Source of the DNA: Pisolithus tinctorius
Taxonomy: Eukaryota; Basidiomycota; Agaricomycetes; Boletales; Pisolithaceae
Direction of reading: 5' to 3'
NCBI GenBank assembly: GCA_024663395.1
Contig: JANFAH010000022.1
Span: forward strand, 186,001-250,000
Length of the DNA: 64,000 bases
Shown: positions 1-11,074 of the stretch, piece after piece
Layout: the number at the start of each line of letters is the position of its first letter
How positions within the stretch are numbered: position 1 is the first letter of the stretch
The notes under the pieces: generated by a model
Database searches by the model: none
Seen by the model: only the letters and a program-made list of their open reading frames with translations
What the model was told of the DNA's origin: nothing
Made by a program: the position numbers and the translations under genes

Positions 1-246
1 TCCAATGTGCTCAGGATTGCAGTTGCACATGCAGTGATCATGAAGAAAGTGCGAGGAGTCATTGAATTTGGTGGTTCATACGTGAACTACTGCCACTTGT
101 CATTGTTCTGCAACCTCATGACCCATTGTAGAACACCCATGGCAATCGCTCCTCATGGTATCGACCATGCTGACACTGGCACCCTGGCATCGCTCATTGG
201 AGGAGAAACAGTGGGGATTTCGATGGAAGCCACTGGGCGTCACTGA
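1..246 (+). pseudogene. Fragment of RNA polymerase II largest subunit (RPB1-like)
   Basis: The frame reads from the window edge to a stop at 244-246. It contains a stretch like the late conserved region of RPB1, the catalytic subunit of RNA polymerase II: VIEFGGSYVNYCHLSLFCNLMT, followed by AIAPHGIDHADTG. In the family these read roughly as a VIEFDGSYVNYRHLALLCD-type block and an ITRHGINRADTGAL-type block. Arg-to-Cys and Arg-to-Pro changes at conserved sites, and degradation after the DTG block, show it is not functional. No other part of RPB1 is visible downstream, and a Crypton recombinase gene follows within 300 bases, so this looks like a captured or duplicated gene piece in a transposon-rich area. 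The identification rests on recall of the family. Confidence 0.65.
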
Positions 247-525
247 CTTGATGGGGCGAGGGGTATTCATAACTATGCGTATGACATATTACTAGCATTA
301 TATTAATTACTGTTCCAGTTTTGTTGTCGCACTCCTGTGCACATTGATTGTTGAGGGCTTTGCACCAAATATGATGTCACTGAATTGATTCTGAAAGAAA
401 TAGTAGCTAGTTGACAGTGCAGCTACACTACAGCTACACTACAAACTGACTTCATTTGCAACTCCCACACACTGGCTGGTTGGGTTCAGGCTGCTTGTGG
501 AGGGAACGAACATCCTGTACATGCC
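247..525. other. Non-coding gap before the Crypton gene
   Basis: No coding segment is recognised. It contains a short tandem duplication of CAGCTACACTA near 420-440. Confidence 0.5.
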
Positions 526-3272
526 ATGGTCAGACAGAAGGCGTCGACAACAAAGAGCATTGCCTTACCTAGCTCCCCTGACAAGAGAAAGAGGAGGGCG
601 AAGGTGTCTTCTCCAAAGGAACAGCCCAGCCTACACACCGTTCATCAGATCAAAGAGGCTGGCAAACAAACTCACCTTCGAGCAGCCAAGACAAGGGCGA
701 CATATGCCAGGCATGTCCGCCAGGCGCAGTCATGGCTACAGAGCCACTTTCCAGCAGAGGGGATGCAGCTGTCTCCAAGTCCAAGTCATGTTGGCAGTGG
801 GGACCTGAGCTCGGAAGTGTATGGCAATCCAGACTTTAAGAACGCGTTCGAGCGTGTGCCAAATCAGTGCTTGGACAAGGCCCTGGCCCTTTACCTTTCA
901 TGGAAGGGTTTCCAGGAGAACTGCAGTCAGAGTACGATCGACGGCGTTCGAGCAGCATTTAAATTGATGTGGGACGAGGCGTATGTCTTGCATGACTCTA
1001 CCTTTTCCAGCGACTAAAACAGATGCTCCCAACAGTGATGGTGGGACATTCCGTGAGGCCTGGCATTACAATAGTGAATGCCAGCGGTGGGAGGGGAATC
1101 TGGTGCGCTTGGCAGAAGTGGACGATGTCGTAGCATCTATTCAGCATAAGGTCAATTCTCAAGGATCCAAGTGCACACACTCTGGCACCATGAAGAAAGA
1201 GTACCTGGACATGATCCTCGCCTGGTCCAATTCTTGCTGTCCCCTTGACTCCCCATTGCAGTACATCCATTCGGTGATGACACACTCGGAGCCCTCAGTG
1301 CCACTGTTAGGCAAGTGGGTGACAGATGCAAAGATGAAACTAACCACCACGTGGCACATTGAACAGCTGGCCTGTGCTGCTGTCGCATTCATGCTGTGGA
1401 CCAGGTAACTAGCATGTGGCTTTACCTCCGAAGCCGATGATGACAATTTACAATAGGAACTACGAACTGGTCAGGCTGAAGTGTGGGGACATAAAACTTG
1501 ACAGGACTGCTGTAGATAACGTGTTCCTGAAGTACCTTCGAGGTGAGGAAGGATCGCTCACCATCAATGACCTTGGTGTGTACTTTGAGGTGCACCTGAG
1601 GAATCGAAAGGGGTGGCAGAGAAAGTTGGACAAAGGGATGAGGGAAATTGACTTACGAAGTACGTTCAATCCCATCTTCATGACATGGCACTCTGATGTC
1701 CATTTTCGATGGCACATATCCATAGGTAATTGCTACAAGGTTTATCCATGCCCAGATATGGGCAAAGCATGTGATGTCTTCATGCGCCTGGTTTTCTGGA
1801 TGAGATGGACCAAGATTGTCCATCTTGGTTGACCAATGGCTGACGACGACTTCCTCTTTCCCGCCGTCAGTGCGAATGGGGTGCTGCAGCCAGGCAAACC
1901 ACTCTCCCATGATATGGTTCAGAAGTGGATTGACGAGGGAGTGGCAGGTGCTGGGATTCCTGGAACGTTCTCCACACATTGCTACTGTCGGGGAGGAGCG
2001 CAGTACAGGTTCATGTATGCCCCAGTGGGGCAGCGATGGACCCTCGTGTGTGTCTGATGGTGGGGAGGGTGGGCCGAAGGCGAACATGTGAGTCTTGTGT
2101 TCTTTCCTATCTGGGTGTGTTGGAGTGAACCGGCACTTCTCGCTTTGTCCTTGACACCACACACACAGCGTGATACGCTGATGCATTACCTGCTCGACAA
2201 ACTTCATTGCTACGAAACCAACCACAGTGATGCCCTGGGCCCGATCTCACGGGAAGCTGAGGACTTGCTCGCTGGTGAAGCTGCACTTGTCTGGCCAGCA
2301 TCTACAGAAGCACTCTGCATGGCCCATGTGGCGCTAACAGCAGACGTCGCAGCACTGCACTCAACAGTGAAAAAAATGTCTCATTCACAAGTGGCGATGT
2401 CAGCAGATGTAAGGGAGATTCGCCAAAAACTGGGCAACATGAGCAATGTAGTCACAGCGCTGGCCTTGACATCTGCTGCCTCTGGTGCATACTCATATTC
2501 TGCACCGATGGTGCCACGTCAGGGCACTGGCAATGCTGCGACAGATGGTGAGTCCATTCCATTCCTCACCATCACCGCATGAAGGCCAAACTAAAATCCG
2601 CAACAGCCCACCAATGTCAATGCCATCAATGCTCATCCATGCAGTATCAGAGCACCGTCTTGCCACCTCCAATGGTTCAGTCCATTCTGGCCGCCCAGCC
2701 GCATGATTCACAACCATTGCTGCTCAGATTGCCATGCCTCGTCCAACTACCCCCAGATGTCTCTGCCGTGACGCAGTCCCTCACTTCACACATTGGACCT
2801 GAGAGGACCAACAGCCACTCGAGTTCCTCTGTCGCTCCCCTGGGACTGCTCATCCTGGATGTTCCCATCTTACGGGCAGATGGGACACGCACTCCAAGGT
2901 CAGACTCCTGGAAGGACATTGTGTGCCACTGGACAAAGGGCGAGCCGTGGCTCAACCTGCACACTCCACTCAAGGACTGGCCCCATCACTACTACAATGG
3001 TAAGTGCCGGCGCCTCAACACTAAGCACTACCAGTGCAAGGTCATGGCCACCAAATTTCTGAATGAGTACATACTACTTTGATCTGTCCTACTCCAGCGT
3101 CTCTGATGATTGTATCTGGCTCTCCAGGTTCCAAGGGAACGAGGATGCATTCCTCCGAGCTTATGGAAGTGCTGCCCATCTAGGACATACGAGGCTCCTC
3201 AACACCATCATACCTGCTCACAAATGGCATCATGGGGATGGGGAGCGCTGCTGCCAGGCAGAGCAGCAATGA
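526..3272 (+). pseudogene. Crypton-type tyrosine recombinase, decayed
   Basis: This is the single gene of a Crypton DNA transposon, which moves by a tyrosine recombinase. An N-terminal helical core-binding region lies at about 660-980, the catalytic region at about 1460-2200 (an STHCY..RGGAQYRF block matching the recombinase H-x-x-R box, then WWGGWAEGEH and a Tyr in the next exon), and a C-terminal GCR1_C-like DNA-binding segment (SWKDIVCHWTKGEPWLNL) at about 2880-3200. GT-AG introns that keep frame are visible at 1405-1456, 2088-2168, 2548-2606 and 3067-3127. Two in-frame TGA codons (1830-1832 and 2055-2057) interrupt conserved blocks where the family appears to have Arg. The first exon junction near 981-1022 does not restore frame, so an indel is also likely. 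Family recognition is from memory of basidiomycete Cryptons. Confidence 0.75.
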
Positions 3273-3882
3273 GCGACCCTTTTTTTATATATATAAAAAA
3301 TATCATTCACCGTTGCATCGTCTCTTACGCTTCTGACTCAACGTACTGTGGTGTAGTGGTAGATACTCTACCTACACATTCTCCATAATACATGTTCTCC
3401 ACGCAAAGCTCGAAAGTTCATCAATCAAGAGATGGCAACTGCCATTTACTAACATAAATTGCATGGGCCAGCAGCCCTTCCCTACAATATATACCATCGA
3501 TCGTGATCGATGGCAGACAATGACGGTTGCCTCGTACGGCAGTTACAAAATTCCCAAATGGGTTGGACCGTCGCGGAGGACATGCCAACATGGCCAGCTT
3601 GCTGAGCGGGTCCATGGGAGGTGACAGCATGACATCACCAGGGCTCTGTGCCAACCTGAGCGACCATTCGGGGCAAGTTCCCATGCCTGCCGGATTGGGC
3701 AGGTGGGCCTCACCACCACTGCGAATTTCTTGTGCTAAGTATCATGTAAGCATGAAAGAGTTAAGTGAAAGGAAAAGTCCAAGATGACTAAGCATTCCTA
3801 AAGCATAACCCTAACCAGAGGGTGGATATATATGGGCAACTAGGAAATGTGGAAGTGAAAAGTCTACCAGTCATTACATTCC
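3273..3882. other. Non-coding stretch with a tRNA-like Pol III pattern
   Basis: No coding gene is seen. An AT run lies at 3280-3303. At 3350-3363 a TGGTGTAGTGGTAGA string resembles a Pol III A box, and AGCTCGAAAGTT at 3408-3419 weakly resembles a B box. I could not fold a complete tRNA. AACCCTAACC occurs near 3806-3815. Confidence 0.35.
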
Positions 3883-4104
3883 TCAGAACAACTCACCAAT
3901 GAGGCAGGCAATAGTCTGCTTGCCTTTTCCTTCATATCTCTCACCAAGTTTCTTCCATGTCTCAGCAGCAGTTTTCACATGTAGTACTCCACTAAGGGGT
4001 TCATCCTTGAGCATGAGTGTGATTTGCACACATGCTTCCTGGTCCTTGAGGAGCCATTCCTCATACTTCTCAGGATGAGTTTTCTGGTCTGGAGGTTTTA
4101 CCTC
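3883..4104 (-). pseudogene. Copia-type gag, downstream part (split by Gypsy insertion)
   Basis: The minus strand encodes a block of the gag-polypeptide domain of Ty1/Copia elements (UBN2 / Retrotran_gag_2): PDQKTHPEKYEEWLLKDQEA, then TAAETWKKLGERYEGKGKQT. It ends at a TGA at 3883-3885 after LIGELF. The 5' part is at 11560-11640, on the far side of a complete Gypsy element. Removing the element and one copy of the 5-bp duplication restores an uninterrupted frame (..AGTDMEVKPPDQ..). This fragment is therefore the older host site. Confidence 0.8.
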
Positions 4105-4589
4105 TGTTAAGTCCATGACTGGGATGGGGGTCGAAGGCCGAAGGCCGAGTGCCGGGGGCAACAACCCTTGGTCTTAGCTCATGCGCTAGACCCTTGCGCA
4201 AGCCAGGTTGAAGTCAGAGAAAGCCGAGGGGGATCAGGAGTGAAAGCCAAGGGTCAACTTGGGCTTAAGCTTGGAGACTTGGGGTGAACTAAGTTGATAT
4301 TCAGACTGAGGAACTAAGTACAACGTACATAGAGTATATATACCAAAGACCGGCAACCCGAAGACCGGGGTTACCGGTGAAGACTAAATAGCTGTGCAAG
4401 GAACTAACTAGAGGTTAAACGAGAAGGCAGGAATCGGAGAGCCAAAGACAGACACTGCCTTGGCATAAGCGAGGGTGGTACAAAGGCTAACTAGAAAAGT
4501 ATAGTAAGGAACAGACCTTGTTTCGGCATTCAGCATTGACCTGGCATTCAGAACCTAAGACCAAACCGTGGGCCCCTTGGTATATGACA
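4105..4589 (-). repeat. 3' LTR of Gypsy element 1
   Basis: This 485-bp repeat aligns end to end with 11075-11559. A TATATATA box lies at 4335-4342. The target duplication ACCTC abuts its left end. Confidence 0.92.
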
Positions 4590-4602
4590 GTATCCCCCCC
4601 TT
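4590..4602 (-). promoter_or_regulatory. Polypurine tract of Gypsy element 1
   Basis: On the minus strand AAGGGGGGGATAC stands immediately before the 3' LTR (TGTCATAT...). This is the position and composition expected for the plus-strand DNA primer of reverse transcription. Confidence 0.7.
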
Positions 4603-4729
4603 AGGGTCAAGCCCTCGAGACCCACCCTAAGGTACATGAGGTCGGCAGTTGCCGCGTCGGTAGAACACGTGTTCCCCGGGGTTAAAAAGGTGCATCTTAG
4701 CGAAGACTGCTTTCCCCCGATCCTCCATC

Positions 4730-5833
4730 ATGTCTTCTACTCGTCAAGTCTCTCCACGCGAATCCAACGACCCATCTGGTCTCCAGAAGGCTACCACACC
4801 CAAGCTCCAGATTACCAGCGATGATGAAGAAGCCAACATTCAGGCTAAGATGGCCGAGCGCAAGTGGCGCAAGGCTGCGAGGGAAGAAGCTGCTCGGCTT
4901 GAGGCAGAGAGGCTCAAGAGGGAGTGACTAGAGGCAGAGCAGCGTGAGAGGGAGCGGGTGGAAGCCAAAAGGCAGGAGCAGGAGTGGTTAGAGGCCAAAA
5001 GGCGAGAACAGGAGCGTCTGGAGGCCGAGAGGAAAGAGCAGGAGTGGTTGGAAGCCAAGCGCCAGGAACGGGAGACCCAGGCGCAACGGAAGGCGGGAGA
5101 GCCGAAAGGCAAGGAGCAGGAGAAGACTGCCGGGGTTGCAAGCACCAGGTCATGCTGACAGTGCGAGAAGGGTCAAGTGTCGTGCACCTTTGGCTGCACA
5201 CAGCAAAGTAAGCACAAGAAGAGGACGTGCGACCGGTGCACTGAAATGAAGGTCAGGTGCGAGTTGCCCGAGGGGGTGGAGCCTGAGGTTGAAGAAGCCG
5301 GGGCAAAGGCTGGGAAGAAGAGAGCGCCAGAGGATGTCACGTCACCGAGGGCCAGGGAAAAGAAGAAGGTCACCCGAGTCGGGTCTGTGATCCCTGGTGA
5401 GTCAGAAGCCAGTCCCTCGGGAGTAGTCACAGCCACTGCCACTCCCTCCGACCCCCTGGTGGCGGTGGTGACCAAGGGATTCGAACTGATCATGGCGGCC
5501 ATGGACCAACAAACCGCAGAGATGCGGGCCGGACGAGAGACCCAGCACCAGTTCAACAGCTGGCTGGGTGACCTGCTGGGTGAGTTCGAGTTCGCTCTTC
5601 ACCCGACCACCCTGGTATCCGAGACCAGCAAGGAGCTGCACTCGGATGTGGCAGACCTGGAACTCGAGAGTCTCCAGTCGGATCGCGAGGGAGCAGGAAT
5701 AGAGCTGGATGAGGGGATCATGTGCCGGCCCAAGGACATGCATATGAAAGGTCGGTGGTCCAGTTCTGAGAGTGGGGAGGAGAAGGCACTCCGGACGAGC
5801 GAGGGGGAGGTGTTCGAGGGGGACTCCGAGTAA
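4730..5833 (+). pseudogene. Antisense accessory protein of Gypsy element 1: coiled coil plus Zn2Cys6 cluster
   Basis: One frame runs from ATG 4730 to a stop at 5831-5833 (about 367 codons), antisense to the element's gag-pol and between the chromodomain and the 3' LTR. Residues about 45-120 are a charged repeat built on EWLEAKRQEQ-like units, predicted helical. Residues 142-177 carry C-x2-C-x6-C-x14-C-x2-C-x6-C plus one extra Cys, the spacing of fungal Gal4-type binuclear zinc clusters. A long acidic and helical tail follows. Two in-frame TGA codons (4925-4927, 5156-5158) break it. The first sits where neighbouring repeat units have Trp; the second is inside the first Cys pair. Zn2Cys6 proteins usually bind DNA at CGG triplets. 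The role in the element is unknown. Element 2 carries an intact counterpart in the same place and orientation. Confidence 0.75.
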
Positions 5834-5953
5834 ATGCCAACTGGGGTTGAACGCCGATGTATGTACATAGTATTCAATGCATCTAATGGTTCTTGGTGTA
5901 GTAAAGAAAAAACAAGAGTAAGGAAACAAGAGAGAAAGAAAAGAAAGGTATGT

Positions 5954-8900
5954 TTAGTTAGTGACTGGTCCAGGTTTACCGAGATAGCTGGCATGGAAAG
6001 CAGCAAGTAGATCCTCGGCATTGCCCAGCTCGGTGGCCGGTAGCCAGGATGTTTCTTCGTTGGTGCCCTCATAGCTGGCCCAGCACACCAGGTACTGCAG
6101 CTTGCACTTTCGTCGCTGGTCTACCTTTGAGTCGAGGATCTCAGCAATCTCGTACTCTGGTTCACCATCCACCTCGACCGGTGGTGGTGGTGGCTGTGTT
6201 CAGTTTGGGATGACATTGGGGTGTGCCAGTTCTAGTTGTGACATGTGGAACACCGGGTGTACCACACGCATGGAGTCTGGGAGACGAAGGGTGAACGAGT
6301 GAGTGCCAGGTTGGGCTATTACCGAGTAGGGACCTAGGTTCTTGTCTGTGAGTTTCTGTGATGGTCTTGTGGTCCGGAAGTACTTGGCTTTGACATAGAC
6401 CTGGTTGCCAAGGTTGATCTCAGGCGCCGGTAGCCTTTTCGCATCTGCCGGACCTTGGTATCTGGCTTGGGCTAGTGCCATCTCTTCTCGTAGGAACTGG
6501 TGTAGTTCGTCTAGGTCCATGGCATAGTCCCTAGCCCGTACCAAGGATAAGTCCCTTTCGGGGAAGACTGAGAGGTTAGGGTGGTAGCCCTTGTTGGCGA
6601 AGAAAGGGGAGACACCGGTGGTGGCACTTGGGGCATTGTTGTAGGCAAACTCGGCCAACGGAAGTAACTTGGCCCAGTTGTCCTGTTGGTAGTTGCAATA
6701 TACCCAGAGGTACTGTTCCAAGGTCTGGTTTGCTCGTTCGGTCTGGCCATCTCCTTCCAGGTGGTATCCAGAAGTGAAGTGTAGGTGCATATCCAGCACT
6801 TTACCCAAGGACCGGAAGAAGTGTGAGACAAATTCAGAGCCTCGGTTGGAGGTTACATGTGCTGGGACACCATGTTTTGAGAAGACATGGAGTAGAAAGA
6901 GCTTAGCAAGCTCAGGGGAGGTAATAGTGTCGTGGGTGGGTATGAATACAGCCTGCTTGGATAGTCAGTCCACGACCACCAGGATAGCGGTGTGACCACC
7001 AGACACCAGTAGGTGTTCAATGAAATCCATAGAAATGGAATTCCATGGCTTTTCCGGTATCAGCAGTTGTTTCAGGGTGCCATATGGTCGGTGTCTGGGT
7101 GTTTTGGCTCTCGCGCACGTAGTGCAGGACTTCACGTACTCTTTGACGAAGGTGCAGACACCGGGCCAGGTGTACTCTCGCCAGATCAGTTCCAATGTCC
7201 AATTCTGGCCGAAGTGTCCTGACAGTGGGTGATCATGCTTGTACCGAAGGACCTTGAGCCAAAGGTCGTTGGCATCTGGTACATAGATCTGGTTATCAAG
7301 GCATAGCAGACCGGTGCTGTCAACTGACCACTGAGGGTCGGAGGTGTCTGTAAGTCGGTGTTGGGATAGTGGGTCTGAGGGTAGTGTGGCGAGTATTTCG
7401 TTGTGGAGTTGCTCTACGTCCATTAGAAGGCTGGCACATAGTATGGGGTACTCCAAGCATGTGGTGCAGAGAGCTGAGACCAACTGTTCTTGCGTGAACA
7501 CCGGTCAGAGGTTGTGGGGGTTTGCCTGGGCATAGCCCCTATCCCCCTCTTTGGGGTAGACGTCCCATCGTCTAGTGAGAGTGTCAGGCTTAGCACCAAG
7601 CTTACCCGGGTGGAAATGGATGACGAGGTTGAACTGTGACAAGTACTTGGACCACCGGGCTTGCTGGCGTGTGAGTACCTTAGAGGTTGAGAAGTATTCT
7701 AGGTTCTTGTGGTCGGTGACCACATCAATGGGTAGAGGGGCACCCTCCAAGTAGTGTCTCCAGGCCCGGAAGGCTTCAAAGATAGCGAGCAGCTCCTTAT
7801 CGTGGGTGTCATAGTTGAGCTCTGGCACAGACAGTGTCTGGGAGTAAAAGGCGACTGGGCGAAGTTGGTTGTCTTCACTGGTGATGGATAGTATGCCAGC
7901 GATGGCATAGTCCGAAGCATCGGTTTCCACTGTGAGTTGAGTGCCGGGAACGAAGTGAGTAAGGACAGGAGTGGTGGTGAAAGCTTCTTTGAGCGTATTG
8001 AAGGCTGATTGGCACTCCTCGGAGAAGTTCCAGGGTATGTTTTTCCGTGTGAGGCAGGTCAAGGGGACGACAATGTCCAAGTAGTTGTAGATGAAGCATC
8101 GGTAGAAGTTGGCAAAGCCTAGGAAGGACTGAATGTCCTTGACCTTCTGGGGTTTGGGCCAGTCGCAGACGGCTTTGATCTTTTCGCCGGACATGCTCAG
8201 GCCAGTCAGCGAAAGGCAGTAGCCTAGGTATTCTACCAACTCGGAGTGGAACTCACATTTTTCCAGTTTGGCATACAGGCCATGTTTCTGGAGTCGGTGC
8301 AGAACCTCTTTAACATGCTGCCGGTGTGAGTTCTCGTTGTTGGAGTAGATGAGTATGTCATCCAGGTAGACCACGACGCACACATCTAGGAGGTCGGCAA
8401 ACACTGTGTTGACGAAGCGTTGGAATGCTGCCGGGGCATTGGATAGACCGAAGGGCATGACAAGCCACTCAAAGGAACCATACCGAGTGCAGAACATGGT
8501 CTTCCACTCATCACCATCGGTGATCCAGACTAGGTGATACGCATGCCTGAGGTCGACTTTGGTGTAAACCTTGGCCCAGGATGGCAAGTCCAGGAGGTCA
8601 GTGATGAGGGGGAGTGGGTACTGGTCCTTTTTGGTGATCTTGTTCAAGCCCCGGAAGTCGACACAAAGCTGAAGGGAGCCGTCCTTCTTCTTGACAAAGA
8701 GGACCAGCACTCCGTGGGGGGAAGAGGTCAGTCGGATGAACCCGGTAGCCAGATGCTCATCTAAGAAGGCCCGGAGAGCTTCAAGCTCTACCGGTGACAG
8801 GGAGTAGATAGGGCCGAGGGGTGGTGATGAGTCTCCTTCCAGCTCAATCTTAAGATCGTGTTCTTGGTGGGGTGCTAGGGTAGTGGCTTTGGATTTACTG

Positions 8901-9673
8901 AACACGTCGGCATACTCATGGTACTCCAGTGGAATGCCAGAGAGGTTCAGTGTGTCTTCTACTTTTGAAGACTGAAGAGAGGTGAGGGCCGAGGGATGAA
9001 GCTGGAGGCTGAACTGAGAGGACCCTTCGAGTTTACATGCCCAGACATAGGCTGTGGCATTGATGAAGGCGATAGGTGGGCAAGTCAAGCCCGGTGCAAC
9101 CAGTTTCTCTAATTGCGGGGTCAGATGCTCACTAGAGCCGAGGGTGGTTGGTCCAGGAGCCGAAGGCTCAGGGTCAGGGGGTGACATTGGGGGGTCTGGC
9201 ACTCGTTGTACAGGCGTCTGGAATCTAATACTGCTCGAGACCCAGTCAATTGACAGATTGTGTTGGGTGAGCCAGTTGTATCCTAAGACTGCCTTGCACT
9301 CGGAGTCCAGTGGGGTTGCATAGAGGGTGACCGGGGTTGCATCGCCGGAGGGAAAAATGAAGACGAGGTCTGCTGCCTGGGTGATGACTGAGTTGGACAT
9401 GCCATCAAACAGCCGAAGCTGGACCAGCGGGACGGAGTAAAGGGGAACAGAGATTTTATTTGCAAACTTTATATCTATAAAACAGTGCGTAGAGCCAGAG
9501 TCGACAAGTACCGGGAACACCAGCTCGTCATAGGATGCTAGAGAAATGGTAGGCATAAGACTATTTGGGTTACAAAGAGCGGACGTGTTGAGCTTAACCT
9601 CCAAGAGCACACCACCAGAGTCAACGCAGTCCTCGGGGTGTGCTAGGTTCTGAGGACCACCGACTATTTTTTT
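5954..9673 (-). pseudogene. pol of Gypsy element 1: protease-RT-RNase H-integrase-chromodomain
   Basis: The frame is entered by a -1 shift at 9667-9673. In order: aspartic protease (VLVDSGSTHCFID), reverse transcriptase with the YLDD catalytic box, RNase H, integrase with an HHCC zinc domain (HPLSGHFG...CTTCARAK) and a GPY-type segment, and a C-terminal chromodomain at 5957-6172 (YEIAEILDSK...LQYLVCWASYEG). The chromodomain marks it as a chromovirus; in such elements it binds modified histone H3 and steers integration to heterochromatin. Three in-frame TGA codons interrupt it: 7505-7507, 6965-6967 and 6200-6202. Each fits a former Arg CGA codon (e.g. D-stop-LSKQ in the integrase). There are no frameshifts. 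The protein would be inactive in this copy. Confidence 0.92.
9606..9673 (-). promoter_or_regulatory. -1 ribosomal frameshift signal of Gypsy element 1
   Basis: On the minus strand the gag frame ends GCA AAA AAA TAG. A_AAA_AAA (9667-9673) is a canonical X_XXY_YYZ slippery heptamer, and the TAG (9664-9666) follows directly. Slipping back one base gives AAA AAA ATA GTC and enters the pol frame. After a 9-nt spacer an H-type pseudoknot can form: stem 1 GTCCTC (9657-9652) with GAGGAC (9634-9629); stem 2 AGCACACC (9644-9637, in the loop of stem 1) with GGTGTGCT (9613-9606). Loops are 7, 2 and 15 nt. Pairing was worked out by hand. Confidence 0.8.
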
Positions 9674-11034
9674 GCCTTGGTGGAGGCCTCCAGTGTGGCT
9701 TCCGGAGCTGCCACAGCTGCTCTAGCTTTGGCCACCTTCTTGGGGCATTCCTTGGCTACGTGACCATCCCCTCCACAGAACATGCAGAGCTTTAGGTCGA
9801 AACATCACTTTCGCTTGGCAGCCATTAACTTTCCGTCCTTGCTGAGTTTGTTGCTGGCTGTTTCAGGCTTTGGAGACCCAGCATTGGTACTGCCAGTCTT
9901 TGGTGTAGTGGGGGACTGGGAGGTGTTGGATGCCGAGGTTTTCCCTTTGTTGGTGTTTGAGTCTCTATTGCTGGTCTTTGACGAGTTCTGGTTACCAGAA
10001 GACCGGTTCTGGCATTGGACCTCCTCGCGTTGTTCCCAGTAGCAGGCATCTATGTCCTGAGCTAGGTGGCGAAGGTCTTCAAGGGTGCGGGGTTTGCCTA
10101 CCTGGCTTATCTCGTCTTTGATTCAGTTGGGGAGACCGGCATAGAAGAAGTGGCAGAGAGCCCTGTCACCATATCCCCGGACCTGGGTAGCTAGCCTATT
10201 GAACTCAACCATGTATTTATTGATGCGGTGGGTTTCTTTCATGGTTAGGTGGTTGAGCTGGTTCTCAGCTTCTGCTACTGGGTCATGGGGACCGAAGGTC
10301 GACTGGAGTTCGATGACAAACTCACGCCAGCTGTCCATCCACAGGGGTGGGTCCTCAGGTTCGCTGGTGAGAAGAAGGTCTGGCTCAAACCATTCAAGTG
10401 CCATTCCCTTGAGGTAGGATTGAGCGAAGGTTACCTTTCAGTGGTCATCGCGGAAGGTTCGGGGTTTGTTCTGGAAAGTTAACTCGCACTGGACGAGGAA
10501 TTGTCAGAGCTTCTTTGGGTCAGTGCCATCAAAGGTGTCTGGCTCTCGGACCTTGGCTGATCCTGAGCTTCCTTCGGTGTCTCGGCAGGAAGACTGGGTG
10601 AGGGACTGTACGGCCCTGGCGAGGCTGTCTAAGACCCTTAGCTGTAGGTTTCCTTCAGTTTCCTCGTGTTCACCTTCCTTGGGATTAGGTCCGAAAGGAC
10701 CGTTGTTGTTATCATTGTCGTCATCACTGGAGTGATGGTCAGAGTCATCTGGGTCGTCGTCACCATCACCTCCGGGGTTACCAAAGGGAGCAGGAGGTCG
10801 ACAACTGGCTGGTGTTGGTGTACCTCGATCGTTGGAAGCCAGTGCAGTACTGGAATGATGGGCTGAGAATCCTTGGAACTGCTGCACAACTGCAGAAGTC
10901 CAGTGGTGACTGGCAAGGGAACTGAGGGCCAACTGGCAGTGAAGGTCGTCTGAGGTTTCGGGTTGGGTTGGTCTCGAGGCAGAGGCAGATTCTAAAGTGT
11001 GGTCTGCTCGAGCTTGGGTGCGAGTTCTGGTCAT
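9664..11034 (-). pseudogene. gag of Gypsy element 1
   Basis: It starts at ATG 11034 and ends at TAG 9664-9666. An acidic, low-complexity N-terminal region is followed by a retrotransposon gag domain (QSYLKGMALEWFEPDLL...), a Ser/Asn-rich linker and one zinc knuckle (CMFCGGDGHVAKEC, C-x2-C-x4-H-x4-C) that binds RNA. In-frame TGA codons occur at 10504-10506, 10438-10440, 10123-10125 and 9805-9807. Each stands where Arg would fit the surrounding conserved sequence. The single reading frame otherwise holds over 1.37 kb. Confidence 0.88.
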
Positions 11035-11074
11035 GGGTGGTGAGTGACTTGCACAAGTGGAAGTCTGAATATAC

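Noticed and set aside
4925..5158. The two TGA codons of the antisense frame read as separate small genes
   Set aside because: The same frame, repeat pattern and cysteine spacing continue across both stops, so one broken gene explains the data better.
5402..6072. Long minus-strand frames opposite the antisense gene of Gypsy element 1
   Set aside because: Shadows of the plus-strand Zn2Cys6 frame; they carry no pol or gag motif.
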